Notes: generated from the letters alone by a model not told the origin. Shown: positions 1 through 8,936, counted from the first letter of the stretch. The stretch: 32,639 nucleotides of DNA from Armatimonadota bacterium (GCA_020846535.1 JADLDR010000054.1:1-32639), one strand, 5' to 3'. Numbers and translations: made by a program.

Positions 1-405
1 CTGACACGGACGGGCCAGGGTGTTCTCGGCGGCGGGCAGGGCGTGCCGCGCGTCGGTCGTGCGGGTCGTTTTCCGGGGACGCTGCGCCTGAATCTGGTGC
101 GTTTGCATGAACCGGGCCACCCGATGCCGTCCGCATCGCTCGCCGGACGCTCGTAACTGCCGCCACACCCGCGGTGAACCATAGGTCTGACGACTCTGAC
201 AATGCACCTGCTGGATCTTGGACAACAAGGTCTGATTGGCTTGAACCCGCGCCCTGGCAGGCCGATCCCGCCAGTCGTAGTAGCCCCTGCGTGATACCTG
301 CAAGACCCGGCACAGGGTCGTTATCGGGAACTGATTGTGCTGCTCCTGGATGAACTGGCAGCGGCTCACCGTGCCCTCGAAACGATCTCCATCCCTTTCG
401 GACAC
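1..405 (-). CDS. IS3-family transposase OrfB, N-terminal part (partial)
   Basis: This is the DDE transposase subunit of an IS3-family element. The minus-strand frame, open to the window edge, reads a typical OrfB start: a FIQEQ...FPITTLCRVLQVS segment, then RRGYYDW, then a HTH_21-like stretch with SRQTYGSPRVWRQLR and RHRVARFMQ. The catalytic DDE core (rve domain) should lie beyond the left edge and cannot be assessed. The start is uncertain: a GTG at 405-403 follows a GGAGG-like site, but in complete elements OrfB is usually made by frameshifting from OrfA, which is not visible here. Without OrfA this copy is probably unable to move by itself. Confidence 0.75.
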   Translation of the reverse strand, partial: MSERDGDRFEGTVSRCQFIQEQHNQFPITTLCRVLQVSRRGYYDWRDRPARARVQANQTLLSKIQQVHCQSRQTYGSPRVWRQLRASGERCGRHRVARFMQTHQIQAQRPRKTTRTTDARHALPAAENTLARPCQ

Positions 406-438
406 CTCCAAGATTATTATACGGCCTTGTCAGGCCCA

Positions 439-471
439 TGTCCGTATGTCCGTTTTTTCGGGGCAAGTCCA
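439..471 (-). repeat. IS3-type terminal inverted repeat
   Basis: On the minus strand the element begins TGGACTTGCCCC followed by an A-run and two GGACA repeats. This resembles IS2-like termini. It gives the insertion point between 471 and 472. The partner repeat is outside the window, so pairing cannot be checked. Confidence 0.6.
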
Positions 472-754
472 CTTTCTCATTGGTCCGGTCCACCAGGACG
501 ACCGCGCCGATATGCCGCCGGGCGGCAAAGCGCACGCTCAGCCATGCGCCCTCCCGCTCGCCTCTGGCCTGCCACCGGCTGAGCCAGTCGCCGTCGAGAG
601 CCGTCCCAGGCGCAAGCCGGGCATCCGCGGCGCTGGATGCCTCGCAGGTGTCCTCCCCTCCATCAGCCTGAGCCGGCAGGACCGGAAGCAAGGCACAGGC
701 GACCAGAAACAGGATGGCCGGCAAGAGGCGGCGATCAGCGTTCGGTGAGAGCAT
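472..754 (-). pseudogene. secreted discoidin (F5/8 type C)-like protein, cut by IS insertion
   Basis: The frame starts with ATG at 754-752. It has a basic N-terminus, a hydrophobic stretch (LLPAILFLVACALLPVLPA) and a likely signal peptidase site after PAQA. The mature part carries ALDGDWLSRWQAR, then GAWLSVRF and HIGAVVLVDR. This matches the DGD...SRW...W..V.F...I..V.L pattern of discoidin domains, which usually bind carbohydrates. After about 94 residues the frame enters the IS terminus at 471, so the native protein is broken; the rest may lie on the far side of the IS. No clear strong ribosome site is seen; GAGG lies about 10 bases upstream of the ATG. The domain call rests on a short stretch. 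Confidence 0.6.
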
Positions 755-1028
755 AGCGATGAAACCTCGCTTTCACAGGCTTCCAAAGCAGAGAGAGATG
801 AAATCGACGTCAGCGGAATCCTACAGACCGCCCCGCCCTCTGGCACAGGAAACCTCTATTTGCCTGGCAAGCTCTTAATCCTGTTCCTTGATGGGAGCGT
901 ATGGCCTGGCCCCTCAAGCAGGAATCCTCCCGTTTCGCGCCGAATCGCTCGGTAGCGCCCTTTTGCCTGTGTGCAAGCCCTGTCGTCAGCCCCCTGTCCC
1001 GGTGCGCCTCATCGTGAAGGAGGTTTTC

Positions 1029-2261
1029 ATGCACCGCCGCACCTTTCTCTCCTGGCTGGCGCTGGCTCCGCCAGCCCTGCTGTCGTCTGCCGTTGATCCC
1101 GCCGGATCCGGGCGCACCGCCCCGGATCGCCTTTTCTTCGCATCGGGCGGCAAGACCTGCCTGATCGCCGCCGACGGGTCCGGGCTGGAGGTTCTGACCT
1201 TCGATGCGCCGGACCAGGCGACCTGGCAGCCCTGCGGTTTCTTTCCGGATGGCCGGGTGCTGCTCCTCAGCATGGAACCGAGGCGCGACGGCCCCGGGCG
1301 GCCCTTCGACCAGTATTACCACCAGACCCCAACCCACCTGTGGACCTACGATCTGAAGCGCAAGGCGTTGATCGAGATCGCCACCAGAGACCGTCTGGCC
1401 CCTTTCACCACCCCGGCCCTGCTGCTCGGTGACGACCGCCTGCTGGTGCAGGTGGTGCGCCGGGGCGACGGGCAGATTTACAGCATCCGGCTCGACGGGT
1501 CGGATGCCCGGGCCTTCACGCAGCCCGGGGAAGGGATGCCCTACGGGCTGAGCGCCAGCCCGGACGGCAAGCGGGTAGCTTTCCACATGGCGACCCCGCA
1601 GGGCTACCAGGTCTTCACCGCAGATGCCTCCGGCACGAACCGCAAGCGCGTGGCCGGAGCGCCCGGGCATCTCTATTTCGGCACCCAGTGGTCCCCGGAC
1701 GGCCAGTGGATCCTCTATGCGGACTGCTTGCATGAAAGCGACCCCGGCCACGACTGGGCCGATGTCTGCATCGGACGCCCCGATGGATCCGAACACCGGG
1801 TTCTCACATCGGGGCAGGCCATGTGGTTCGGCGCATCCTACGGCGGCCCGAAAACCCCCGGGGGCGGCTCCAATGTGCCCGTCTGGGCGCACGACGGCGC
1901 GATTCTCTTCCCCCGCAGGCTGCCCGGCTCCAGGGTCGCCTGGGAATTTCAGGCGCAGCGCCCCGATACGGATCATTTCAATCGGGACTACAAGCCGCAG
2001 GAGTCCCGTGGCGGCACGCGGATCTGTCGCCTGAACCTTCGGGACGGCTCGATGCGGGACCTGACGGAAAGCGCCCCGCCGCTCTGGGATTTCCGCTGCT
2101 CGGAATCGCCCCGGTCGCATTCGATTGCCTTCTGCCGGTGCGCCGTAGGGGAATCGCCCGCCCTATGGGTGATGGACGGCGACGGCAAACGACCGCGCAT
2201 GCTTACCCGCGGCCCGGACGGTTCCGGAGCCGACCACCCGCGCTGGCTGCCCCGGGGATAA
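1029..2261 (+). CDS. exported TolB-like (PD40) beta-propeller protein
   Basis: This 410-residue protein has WD40-like PD40 repeats, seen as SPDGKRVAF, WSPDGQWILY and similar DG-containing strands such as LIAADGSGLEVL, SIRLDGSDARAF and VMDGDGKRPRML. Such propellers sense or bind ligands in the envelope, as in TolB or the N-terminus of DPP-IV peptidases; no peptidase domain follows here. The N-terminus HRRTFLSWLALAPPALLSS fits a twin-arginine signal peptide, so export to the periplasm or outside is likely. The ATG at 1029 is chosen because GAAGGAGG lies just upstream; an in-frame extension to 888 has no such support. The next gene, an aldehyde dehydrogenase, is 80 bases downstream on the same strand. 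The substrate is unknown. Confidence 0.75.
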   Translation: MHRRTFLSWLALAPPALLSSAVDPAGSGRTAPDRLFFASGGKTCLIAADGSGLEVLTFDAPDQATWQPCGFFPDGRVLLLSMEPRRDGPGRPFDQYYHQTPTHLWTYDLKRKALIEIATRDRLAPFTTPALLLGDDRLLVQVVRRGDGQIYSIRLDGSDARAFTQPGEGMPYGLSASPDGKRVAFHMATPQGYQVFTADASGTNRKRVAGAPGHLYFGTQWSPDGQWILYADCLHESDPGHDWADVCIGRPDGSEHRVLTSGQAMWFGASYGGPKTPGGGSNVPVWAHDGAILFPRRLPGSRVAWEFQAQRPDTDHFNRDYKPQESRGGTRICRLNLRDGSMRDLTESAPPLWDFRCSESPRSHSIAFCRCAVGESPALWVMDGDGKRPRMLTRGPDGSGADHPRWLPRG

Positions 2262-2341
2262 GCCGGCCCTGATGAACGGACAATCCCGGAGACCTATCGC
2301 ACAACCATGTTTCCTGACCGGAACTGAATAGGAGGTTCGTT

Positions 2342-3835
2342 ATGGCTGCTCAAACCCTCAGTCTATTGCCGGAAGTTCGAGCGTTTCTGTCCGAAGCGCC
2401 GCTGAAATCGTTTGTCGGCGGAGAATGGGTCGCTTCCGCCTCTGGAGAGTGCCTTTCCACCCTCGACCCCGGAACGGGTGAGGCGCTCGCCCGGTTCTAT
2501 GCGCTATCCGAGCCGGATGTAGACCGCGCGGTTGCCGCGGCTGACGCCGCCTTCCGATCCGGGGTCTGGTCCAGGATGCCGGCCAACGAACGGGGCGTCC
2601 TGCTGCACCGGCTGGCGGATGCCGTAGAGCGGCATATCGAGGTGCTGACACAACTGGAAGCCCTGGACTGCGGCAAGCTGGCGGCCCAGGCGGAAGGCGA
2701 CATCCGGAACTTCATTGCGACCCTGCGCTACTTCACCGATCTCTCGGTACACGCGCCGCTCCGGTCCGCCATTCCTGTAGCCCATTACGAGGCCCATACG
2801 GTGTGGCAGCCCTGGGGCCCCTGCGGCTTTATCTTCCCCTGGAACTTCCCGATCCTGCTGCTGGGCTGGGGAACCGCTCCGGCCCTGGCTGCGGGCAATA
2901 CGGTGGTGGTCAAGCCCGCAGAAGACACCCCGCTCTCCACGCTCTATATGGGCAATCTTGTCCGGGAGGCGGGCATTCCCGACGGGGTGTTCAACGCGGT
3001 GGCCGGATTGGGGGAAACCGCGGGAGCAGCTCTTGCCCGCCACCCGGGCCTGAAGCGGCTGTCGTTCACGGGTTCGCCCGAGGTGGGGCGGCTCGTAGCC
3101 GAGGCAGCGGGCCGCAACCTCACCCCGGTCAAGCTCGAACTGGGCGGCAAAGGGGCGGCGGTGATCTTCGAAGACGTCGACCTCGAAGAGACAGCCTCCA
3201 AGCTGGTGGGAGCGATCACCTTCCATACCGGCCAGGTGTGCTGCGACGCCACCCGGTGGATCATCCAGGATCGTATCTACGACGAGTTCGTGGAACGCTG
3301 CCGGACCAAGATGGAGGCCGTCAAAATCGGCCTGCCGTTGTCTCCCGATGCCGAGATGGGCCCGGTGGTCAGCGACAAGCAGCGCCGGAGAGTTCTGGGC
3401 TACCTCGAACGCGGCGCGGCGGAAGGAGCCAGGACGGTGCTGGAGGGCGGGGCATGCTCGGTCACAGGAGGCGAAGGCGGGTTTTATGTCAAGCCCGCCC
3501 TGCTGGCCGGTGACCTGGATAATGTGGCAGCCCGGGAAGAGATATTCGGCCCTGTCGCCTATCTCGCCCGCTTCGGGAGCGAAGCAGCAGGGGTCGCGAT
3601 GGCGAATCATACGGCCTACGGCCTGGCGAACAGCGTGTGGACGGCGGACCTGGCCCGGGCCCGGCGCGTGGCCGAGGGGATGGTCGCCGGAAACAGCTGG
3701 ATCAACTGCCATAACGTCTTCCCGCTCGGCGTTCCCTACGGCGGGGCCAATCTCAGCGGGATGGGCGGCGGGGTGAACTCGCCGCAGACCCTCTGGGATT
3801 ATTACCGCCCGCAGTCGGTGGTGCGACCATTGTAG
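2342..3835 (+). CDS. NAD(P)-dependent aldehyde dehydrogenase
   Basis: This is a full-length ALDH superfamily enzyme (497 residues) that oxidises an aldehyde to the acid with NAD(P). Visible elements are FIFPWNFPI with the oxyanion-hole Asn, the nucleotide-binding GNTVVVKPAE, SFTGSPEVGR, the general base Glu266 in ELGGKGA, and the catalytic Cys300 in GQVCCDATR. EEIFGPV and the C-terminal oligomerisation region follow. The layout is closest to the betaine-aldehyde or broad aldehyde dehydrogenase group, but the substrate cannot be read from sequence. It starts at ATG 2342 after an AGGAGG. A 12-bp hairpin (3845-3896) follows the stop. Neighbouring genes give no clear pathway. Confidence 0.93.
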   Translation: MAAQTLSLLPEVRAFLSEAPLKSFVGGEWVASASGECLSTLDPGTGEALARFYALSEPDVDRAVAAADAAFRSGVWSRMPANERGVLLHRLADAVERHIEVLTQLEALDCGKLAAQAEGDIRNFIATLRYFTDLSVHAPLRSAIPVAHYEAHTVWQPWGPCGFIFPWNFPILLLGWGTAPALAAGNTVVVKPAEDTPLSTLYMGNLVREAGIPDGVFNAVAGLGETAGAALARHPGLKRLSFTGSPEVGRLVAEAAGRNLTPVKLELGGKGAAVIFEDVDLEETASKLVGAITFHTGQVCCDATRWIIQDRIYDEFVERCRTKMEAVKIGLPLSPDAEMGPVVSDKQRRRVLGYLERGAAEGARTVLEGGACSVTGGEGGFYVKPALLAGDLDNVAAREEIFGPVAYLARFGSEAAGVAMANHTAYGLANSVWTADLARARRVAEGMVAGNSWINCHNVFPLGVPYGGANLSGMGGGVNSPQTLWDYYRPQSVVRPL

Positions 3836-3844
3836 GCTCGGCGC

Positions 3845-3896
3845 GAAGCGGCAAGGACGGAAGAACGGCCTGAAGTCTCCGGGGCCTTGCCGCTTC
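3845..3896. repeat. 12-bp perfect inverted repeat in ALDH downstream gap
   Basis: GAAGCGGCAAGG (3845-3856) pairs with CCTTGCCGCTTC (3885-3896) around a 28-base loop. There is no T-run, so it is not a standard intrinsic terminator. It ends about 17 bases before the ribosome site of the next gene and could separate or stabilise two transcripts. Confidence 0.6.
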
Positions 3897-3925
3897 CATG
3901 CTTATGGCATACAAAGGAGACCGGT

Positions 3926-5296
3926 ATGCTGTGGAAAAGTTTCCTGCTCTGGAGCCTGCCGCTGGCTTTCCTGTTGAACTCCTCTGCCTGCGGGGAGGCA
4001 GCCGCAGAAAAGATGAACTGGCAGTTCGCCTTCAAGCCGTTTGTGATCGGGGCATGGTGGGGGCCGGACGCCACCGACGCCGAACTGAAGCTCTATCGGG
4101 AGGCGGGCTTCAATGTGGTGATGATAGGCCGCTACATGCAGCTTGCCGATTACGCCGATCTTGAGTCCTGCCGGAGGGAACTGGACCTGGCGAAAAAGCA
4201 TAAGCTGGGCGTGATGTTCGACACCTACACCAAAAACGACCGGCCTTGGGGCGGCCAGCCGGGGCCGAACGACGGCCATCCGCTGCACCATGCGGCCAGC
4301 CTTGCCGAGCTGGAATGGCTCTACGAGAAGATCGGCAAGCATCCCGCTCTGGTCGGCTTCATGGTCGGAGACGACCAGGGAGAGGTGTCCGACCGGGCCA
4401 GCGCCTGCACATCCTTTCTCTACCGGCGGCAGCCCCACCTCTTCCCCTGGCTCTGCGGATGGATCCCTGCGGCGAACCTGGCCGCCAAAGGCAACCCCAT
4501 CGCCAACCCGCAAATCTACCCGACTCTCTATTCCTGGAACCAGCCCGCCGGGGAATTGGCCCGGCAGTATGCCGCCAGTTTCGCCAACTGGAGCCATCAA
4601 TGCCGCCAGCACGGTATTCTTTTCTGGCCGATGATCAACATCAGCAGCGGGGAGCCGCAGGCGAAGCCCGATACCCTGGGCTATCTTCCCAGCGATTCCC
4701 TGGTGCGTTTTCCGGCCTATGCCGCCATCGCCTACGGCGCTCAGGGCCTATGGTATTTCGTCTATAACGCCGGCGCTCTGCAAACCCTGGGCCCGCATCG
4801 CATGCCCGTGGCAGCCCGCCAGGCTCTGACGCCGATGTATCCGGTGGTCAAAGCGATCAACCGCAGAATCTCCGCCTGGGGGCCGAAACTGCTGGGCCGC
4901 GTCTGTTCCGGAGTCTTCAGCACCGCCTTCGGCAGCCGGGCAGCCGATTACAAGGGCGCTTCGCTCGAAGGCGCGATAGAACCGGCTTCCGGCAAGCTCT
5001 GCGCCGCGATGGACTCTGATCTTCTGGTCGGCATCCTGACCCGGCCCGGCGCAAAGCCGCTGGCGATGGTGGTCGATGCCCGCGTCAGCAAAGGGATGGG
5101 CGATCTTTTCCCCCGCCGCGTGTCTCTGAAATGGCATCCGGACGTGACGGCGGTTCAGCGACTGGAAGGCAGGCGTTTCGTTCCATCGGGCGTTCCGAAA
5201 ACCACGCTGACCCTGGAACCGGGCGGCGGCCAGTTGCTGGAACTGGATGGTCGGGGACTGAACGCGCTGTGCGCGGAGATGATCTCGCATCTCTGA
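3926..5296 (+). CDS. secreted TIM-barrel-like protein, possible glycosidase
   Basis: This 456-residue protein has an N-terminal signal sequence (LLWSLPLAFLLNSSACG). The Cys after it is not in a good lipobox, so lipidation is doubtful. The mature part begins FKPFVIGAWWGP and continues ELKLYREAGFNVVMIGRY, the usual opening of a (beta/alpha)8 glycosidase barrel. KKHKLGVMFDTY and ALVGFMVGDDQGE read as later strand ends. Glu occurs near the possible acid/base position in GDDQGE, but a nucleophile cannot be assigned. Barrel-like text (AYAAIAYGAQGLWYFVYN) is followed by a beta-rich C-terminus. ATG 3926 is chosen because AAAGGAGA lies just upstream; the frame extends to 3887 without such a site. Family membership and substrate are not recognised. 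Confidence 0.6.
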   Translation: MLWKSFLLWSLPLAFLLNSSACGEAAAEKMNWQFAFKPFVIGAWWGPDATDAELKLYREAGFNVVMIGRYMQLADYADLESCRRELDLAKKHKLGVMFDTYTKNDRPWGGQPGPNDGHPLHHAASLAELEWLYEKIGKHPALVGFMVGDDQGEVSDRASACTSFLYRRQPHLFPWLCGWIPAANLAAKGNPIANPQIYPTLYSWNQPAGELARQYAASFANWSHQCRQHGILFWPMINISSGEPQAKPDTLGYLPSDSLVRFPAYAAIAYGAQGLWYFVYNAGALQTLGPHRMPVAARQALTPMYPVVKAINRRISAWGPKLLGRVCSGVFSTAFGSRAADYKGASLEGAIEPASGKLCAAMDSDLLVGILTRPGAKPLAMVVDARVSKGMGDLFPRRVSLKWHPDVTAVQRLEGRRFVPSGVPKTTLTLEPGGGQLLELDGRGLNALCAEMISHL

Positions 5297-5336
5297 GGGG
5301 CTTACCGGCATAGCCAACCAAGGTGGCTATCTGCGA

Positions 5337-6119
5337 TCATCCGCACCCCCGCAGCACGTCCTCCGCCGCAGCCGACCAGCCGTATTTGGTTTCGATTTCC
5401 CGGACGGTCATGGCGGTTGCGGTCCGGGAGGCGGCGGTGTCGTGAAACTCGATGCCGGTAGTGGCGTCGCGTACCAGGATGATGTTGTAGCCTCGTTCGT
5501 TCATGGCGATGATGCCGTAGTCCCGGCCGATGAGGCACCAGTTGGCGGCAAAACCGGTGTAAAGAAGGTGCAGGATGCGGTGCCCGGTCAAAACGGTGTG
5601 CAACTGCTCTCCGGTGGTGATGATCAGGTCGCCCGGCTCCGGACGGGCCGGTTCCGCGATAGCCATCTCAACTTCATAGCGGGCGTAGACATCCTTCAGG
5701 ATCGGCTCGGGATCGCGCCCGAAGGGAGCGTATTCGCCGGCCCGGTAGATGCCCCGGAAGGCGGGCGGAGGCCAATCGTCCGGAGGCCGGGTGACGGGCG
5801 CGGGAGGCGCTGCTTCGGGATATCGCCGTTCGGTGATATAGGGCGATGGCGCGTGAACGACCGTCATCCCGATCCTGCGGGCGGCCTGAAGCAAGGGGAC
5901 GATTTTCTCGCGCGTGATTTCGGCGGCTCGTTGCAGCCAGCTATCGATGTAATGGACGCTCCAGACATCGACCAGTACCAGAGCCGTCTGCTTGACCGGA
6001 AGGGGCAGGGTTCGCTCGATGAAACGGAAGTTTTCCTCGACGCAGGGAACGCCGGGATCGGTGTAGACCCGGTAATAACGGCAGGGAATCCGGATGATCC
6101 GCTCATTTTCTTGCTTCAT
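5337..6119 (-). CDS. isochorismatase-fold cysteine hydrolase, atypical active site
   Basis: The 260-residue protein shows the isochorismatase/nicotinamidase fold. Catalytic Asp51 lies in ALVLVDVWS, nucleophile Cys195 in TGFAANWCLIGRD, and the trailing strand GYNIILVRDATTG is intact. Family members hydrolyse amides or isochorismate. The usual catalytic Lys in the segment before the Cys strand is not visible: GDLIITTGEQLHTVL stands where GD-v-i-K usually occurs, and the segment is several residues short. Activity is therefore uncertain. ATG 6119 overlaps the stop of the upstream VCBS gene by ATGA, and its AGGAGG ribosome site lies within that gene's last codons, so translation is probably coupled. 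No signal peptide is seen; it is likely cytoplasmic. Confidence 0.8.
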   Translation of the reverse strand: MKQENERIIRIPCRYYRVYTDPGVPCVEENFRFIERTLPLPVKQTALVLVDVWSVHYIDSWLQRAAEITREKIVPLLQAARRIGMTVVHAPSPYITERRYPEAAPPAPVTRPPDDWPPPAFRGIYRAGEYAPFGRDPEPILKDVYARYEVEMAIAEPARPEPGDLIITTGEQLHTVLTGHRILHLLYTGFAANWCLIGRDYGIIAMNERGYNIILVRDATTGIEFHDTAASRTATAMTVREIETKYGWSAAAEDVLRGCG

Positions 6120-8812
6120 GAACTCCTCCTGTTGCCGACGGCCCGAAGCACGCCGTCATGGCCCACCGCCAGCACCTCCAGCAGCCCGTCGCCATCGATA
6201 TCGCCGACTATCGGGCGTCCGGGAAGGGGTATCGCCCAGACCTCTCTGCCGTCCCTGCCGCTGACCGCCCGGAGTTTGCCGTCCTTGCCGGAGAAGATCA
6301 ATTCCTGCACTCCGTCTCCGTTGATATCGGCGGCGATCACATCGCCGGTGACCGGGGACTGGGTTTTCCACTTGCGCGTCCCGTCGGCGGCGTTCAGGCA
6401 GAGAAGGGAGCCGTTGAGGACGGGAACCCCGATCTCCAGCCTTCCGTCCCCGTCAAAATCGCCCACCGGCCCCAGGCCGTCGGAGCCTTCGTCATTGTCA
6501 TGGAACTCGACCCACAGCGGCTTGCCGTCGATGCGGACGGCGGCATAGCCTCCCCGGGCGTAGGAGGCGGAATTGAGGTAGGCTTCCGGCCTGCCATCCC
6601 CGTTCAGATCGGCCACGGTGGGCCAGGAGTAGGCCAGCCACTGGCCGAAATAGTCGGGGCCGGTCATAAAGGCGGGCGGGAAGAGCGGTTTGCCGGTATC
6701 GCCGGAGAGAACGCCGTAGACCGTCCAGAAGGCCTGCGCCAGGTCGTCGCAGCCGTCGCCGTTGACATCGAAAACCGCGGGCATCCCTCCACCGAAGGGC
6801 ATGGCGGTTTCTTTGGCGATCAATCCCTGCCGCCGCCAGACCACCTCCCCGGTATCGCCCCTGAGCATCCATCCTTCGCTGCTTCCCTTGGCCCTGCGGT
6901 GGATGTCGACATAGATGTCCAGCCCCTTGCCCCGGCGCGTGAAGCGCCCGAATGTCCAGAGATTGATGCCCGCTTGCAATCCGCCCCAGGGGCAGCCCTC
7001 GATGGACCGCCTCCACTGCACTTTGCCGCTGCGGTCCGCGCAGACCAGGGAGGCCATCCCGGCCTTGTCCTCCGCAGCGTAAACAATCTCCGGCTGGCCG
7101 TCTCCGTCCACATCGGCGGCCTGGGGGCAGAGCCAGCCGTTGGGCGCATAGCCCGGTGAATGGCTCATCGCGACTCCCGGCACTGACCAGAGCCGCTTCA
7201 AAGGTTCGGAGGTGTTTTTCGTCGCTTTCAGGGCGATAATCTCCCCGGCGGCGTTTTGAAGGACGATTTCGCCCGCCCGGTCGCCGTCCAGATCGGCCAC
7301 GATGGGCAGTGTGGCGAATCCGCCCGGCCTGCCGAGACCGCTATCCTGCGCTACTTTGCCGGTGGCATCTACGGTAAGCAGCCGGTTTGCGGTCAGGTCG
7401 CGAATGTGAATCGAGGGGCTTCCGGTTTCGTCCGGACCGGCCTGGATCACATTGAGCCGGTGGCCGGGAAGAGAGAAGCGCCAGCGGGTTTTCAGGCCGC
7501 CGTCCGGCAGCAGAGAGACGGCATGGATCTTATCCTCGAATCTTCCCTGCCTGCTTCTTACTGCATACAACAATTCCGGCAGGCCGTCACCGTTCACATC
7601 GGCGCGGAGCCAGTCCATCAATCCTTCATCGGCGATGGACCCGATATTGTCCGGCAGGACAGCGTTCATGATGAGAGGGCGGATGCGCCTCAGAACAGCC
7701 CTGTCGGCCAGCTTCCCCGCTTGCAGCCGGGCGATGTGGATATCGCAGTAGGCTCCAGGGCGCTTCTGGGCGGTGGGGGTATAGGCGATCTCCGCGAAGC
7801 CGTCGCCGTCCAGGTCGGCGATGGTCCAGAGCCAGACGCCAGCAATGTCAGCCTTCACGTTCCCGGTCTGCGTGTCTCGCACCCGCAAGTGCCATTGATC
7901 GTCCCGGGCGGCATCGACCAGCATGTAGGCCATCTCATCGAAACCGTCCCGGTCCAGGTCGGCGACCGGGTTGGGGCCGGCGCGGATATATTGCTCCCGG
8001 CCTTTGGGAACAGGGGAGTTCGGCTCGAAATACTTGTGGCCCCAGGCGTGAGTCCACTTCCCCTCTTCAAAGCGGATGCAGTCGACGTGGAGTACGAAAT
8101 CGCAGACGATGAAAATATCCTTTTGGGGCCGATCCTGACGGGGCCGGGAGACCAGCACACCGTAGTTGCGGCCCACTTCCCACGGAACCTCGGCCTTCAG
8201 CTTTCCTGTCTGCCCGTCGAAAATCTGCACCCGGTAGTGAGGGGCGGTGACGATCTCCGGCAGGCCGTCCCCGTCCACATCATCGACCAGGAGGGTAGGG
8301 GCGTATTGGCCGGTCAGGGGGCCGGTCGTCCAGGCCAACTCGCCGCTTTCCACCCCTTTTTCGAAGGAGAAGCAGTAGCCCTGTCCTTCGCCGTTGTCCA
8401 TCCGACTGGAGAAGGAGATGATTTGAAGCCCCTTCCGCTCCGGGAAGAGCTTGCAGACCTTTACATTGCCCCCCAGCGGAAAACCGTCCACTGTATAAGC
8501 CCAGAGCCGCTTTCCCTCCGGCCTGCTGACCGTGATGGTCTTGCCGTCGAGGGCGAACTGCTCCATCCTCCCGTCGCCGTCCAGGTCGGCAGCGTAAGGG
8601 GATTTGTATGGCCTGTCCGCCGCCATCGCAACCGGCGGAGCGCCCAGGTAATACTCCCAGAGAACAACCGGGTCGGTGATGTTCCCTTTGCCCGGAGAGA
8701 CGCCGGAAAGGGCCGTATCATGCCGGTAGACCGGCCAATCGGAAGCGCAGACCCCGGTTATGATGAGGGTGAATGTGCAGATGAGTGTTAAGGAGAGGGT
8801 AAGAAAAGACAT
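6116..8812 (-). CDS. large secreted FG-GAP/VCBS calcium-loop repeat protein
   Basis: This 898-residue exported protein carries twelve D-x-[DN]-x-DG-x-x-E type loops spread over its length, for example DLDGDGRME, DVDGDGLPE, DVNGDGLPE, DINGDGVQE and DIDGDGLLE. These are the calcium-binding signature of FG-GAP/VCBS repeats in integrin-like beta-propellers. The middle and end also carry PQQ/WD-like strands (KLRAVSGRDGREVWAIPL). The N-terminus MSFLTLSLTLICTFTLIITG is a signal peptide, and the mature protein begins near SDWPVYRHD. ATG 8812 is chosen because AAAAAGG lies six bases upstream; ATG 8818 or a TTG at 8908 are weaker. It is the middle gene of a probable operon with the DUF6785 membrane gene (124 bases upstream) and the isochorismatase-like gene (4-base overlap). 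It is probably a surface or periplasmic binding protein. Confidence 0.82.
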   Translation of the reverse strand: MSFLTLSLTLICTFTLIITGVCASDWPVYRHDTALSGVSPGKGNITDPVVLWEYYLGAPPVAMAADRPYKSPYAADLDGDGRMEQFALDGKTITVSRPEGKRLWAYTVDGFPLGGNVKVCKLFPERKGLQIISFSSRMDNGEGQGYCFSFEKGVESGELAWTTGPLTGQYAPTLLVDDVDGDGLPEIVTAPHYRVQIFDGQTGKLKAEVPWEVGRNYGVLVSRPRQDRPQKDIFIVCDFVLHVDCIRFEEGKWTHAWGHKYFEPNSPVPKGREQYIRAGPNPVADLDRDGFDEMAYMLVDAARDDQWHLRVRDTQTGNVKADIAGVWLWTIADLDGDGFAEIAYTPTAQKRPGAYCDIHIARLQAGKLADRAVLRRIRPLIMNAVLPDNIGSIADEGLMDWLRADVNGDGLPELLYAVRSRQGRFEDKIHAVSLLPDGGLKTRWRFSLPGHRLNVIQAGPDETGSPSIHIRDLTANRLLTVDATGKVAQDSGLGRPGGFATLPIVADLDGDRAGEIVLQNAAGEIIALKATKNTSEPLKRLWSVPGVAMSHSPGYAPNGWLCPQAADVDGDGQPEIVYAAEDKAGMASLVCADRSGKVQWRRSIEGCPWGGLQAGINLWTFGRFTRRGKGLDIYVDIHRRAKGSSEGWMLRGDTGEVVWRRQGLIAKETAMPFGGGMPAVFDVNGDGCDDLAQAFWTVYGVLSGDTGKPLFPPAFMTGPDYFGQWLAYSWPTVADLNGDGRPEAYLNSASYARGGYAAVRIDGKPLWVEFHDNDEGSDGLGPVGDFDGDGRLEIGVPVLNGSLLCLNAADGTRKWKTQSPVTGDVIAADINGDGVQELIFSGKDGKLRAVSGRDGREVWAIPLPGRPIVGDIDGDGLLEVLAVGHDGVLRAVGNRRSS

Positions 8813-8936
8813 GAGCATCCTTTTTGGTTCATGGCGCAAGGGGGAGTTAGCAGAGACCGGACTTTCGCTTGCGTCAAGTCCGGCTTGCGGTCGGCGATTC
8901 TTTTTCAAAGTCCAGCGGTAAAACGCAGTCCCGGAG

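Larger units (their letters stand above)
1..471 (-). mobile_element. IS3-family insertion sequence, one end, truncated by window edge
   Basis: The right boundary is set by a terminus at 439-471. Read on the minus strand it begins TGGACTTGCCCCGAAAAA, like IS2-type IS3-family ends. Inside it the minus strand encodes an IS3 OrfB N-terminus. Only about 66 bases separate the terminus from the OrfB frame, which leaves no room for a normal OrfA of about 90-100 residues. The copy therefore looks internally deleted, or it is an OrfB-only derivative. The other end lies outside the window. The element sits inside a discoidin-like gene (472-754). Confidence 0.8.

Noticed and set aside
810..2120. Minus-strand open frame opposite the beta-propeller gene
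   Set aside because: The plus strand has a signal peptide, ribosome site and PD40 motifs; the minus frame has none.
7256..8791. Long plus-strand open frame antisense to the VCBS gene
   Set aside because: The minus strand has twelve calcium-loop motifs and a signal peptide; the plus frame shows no motif.
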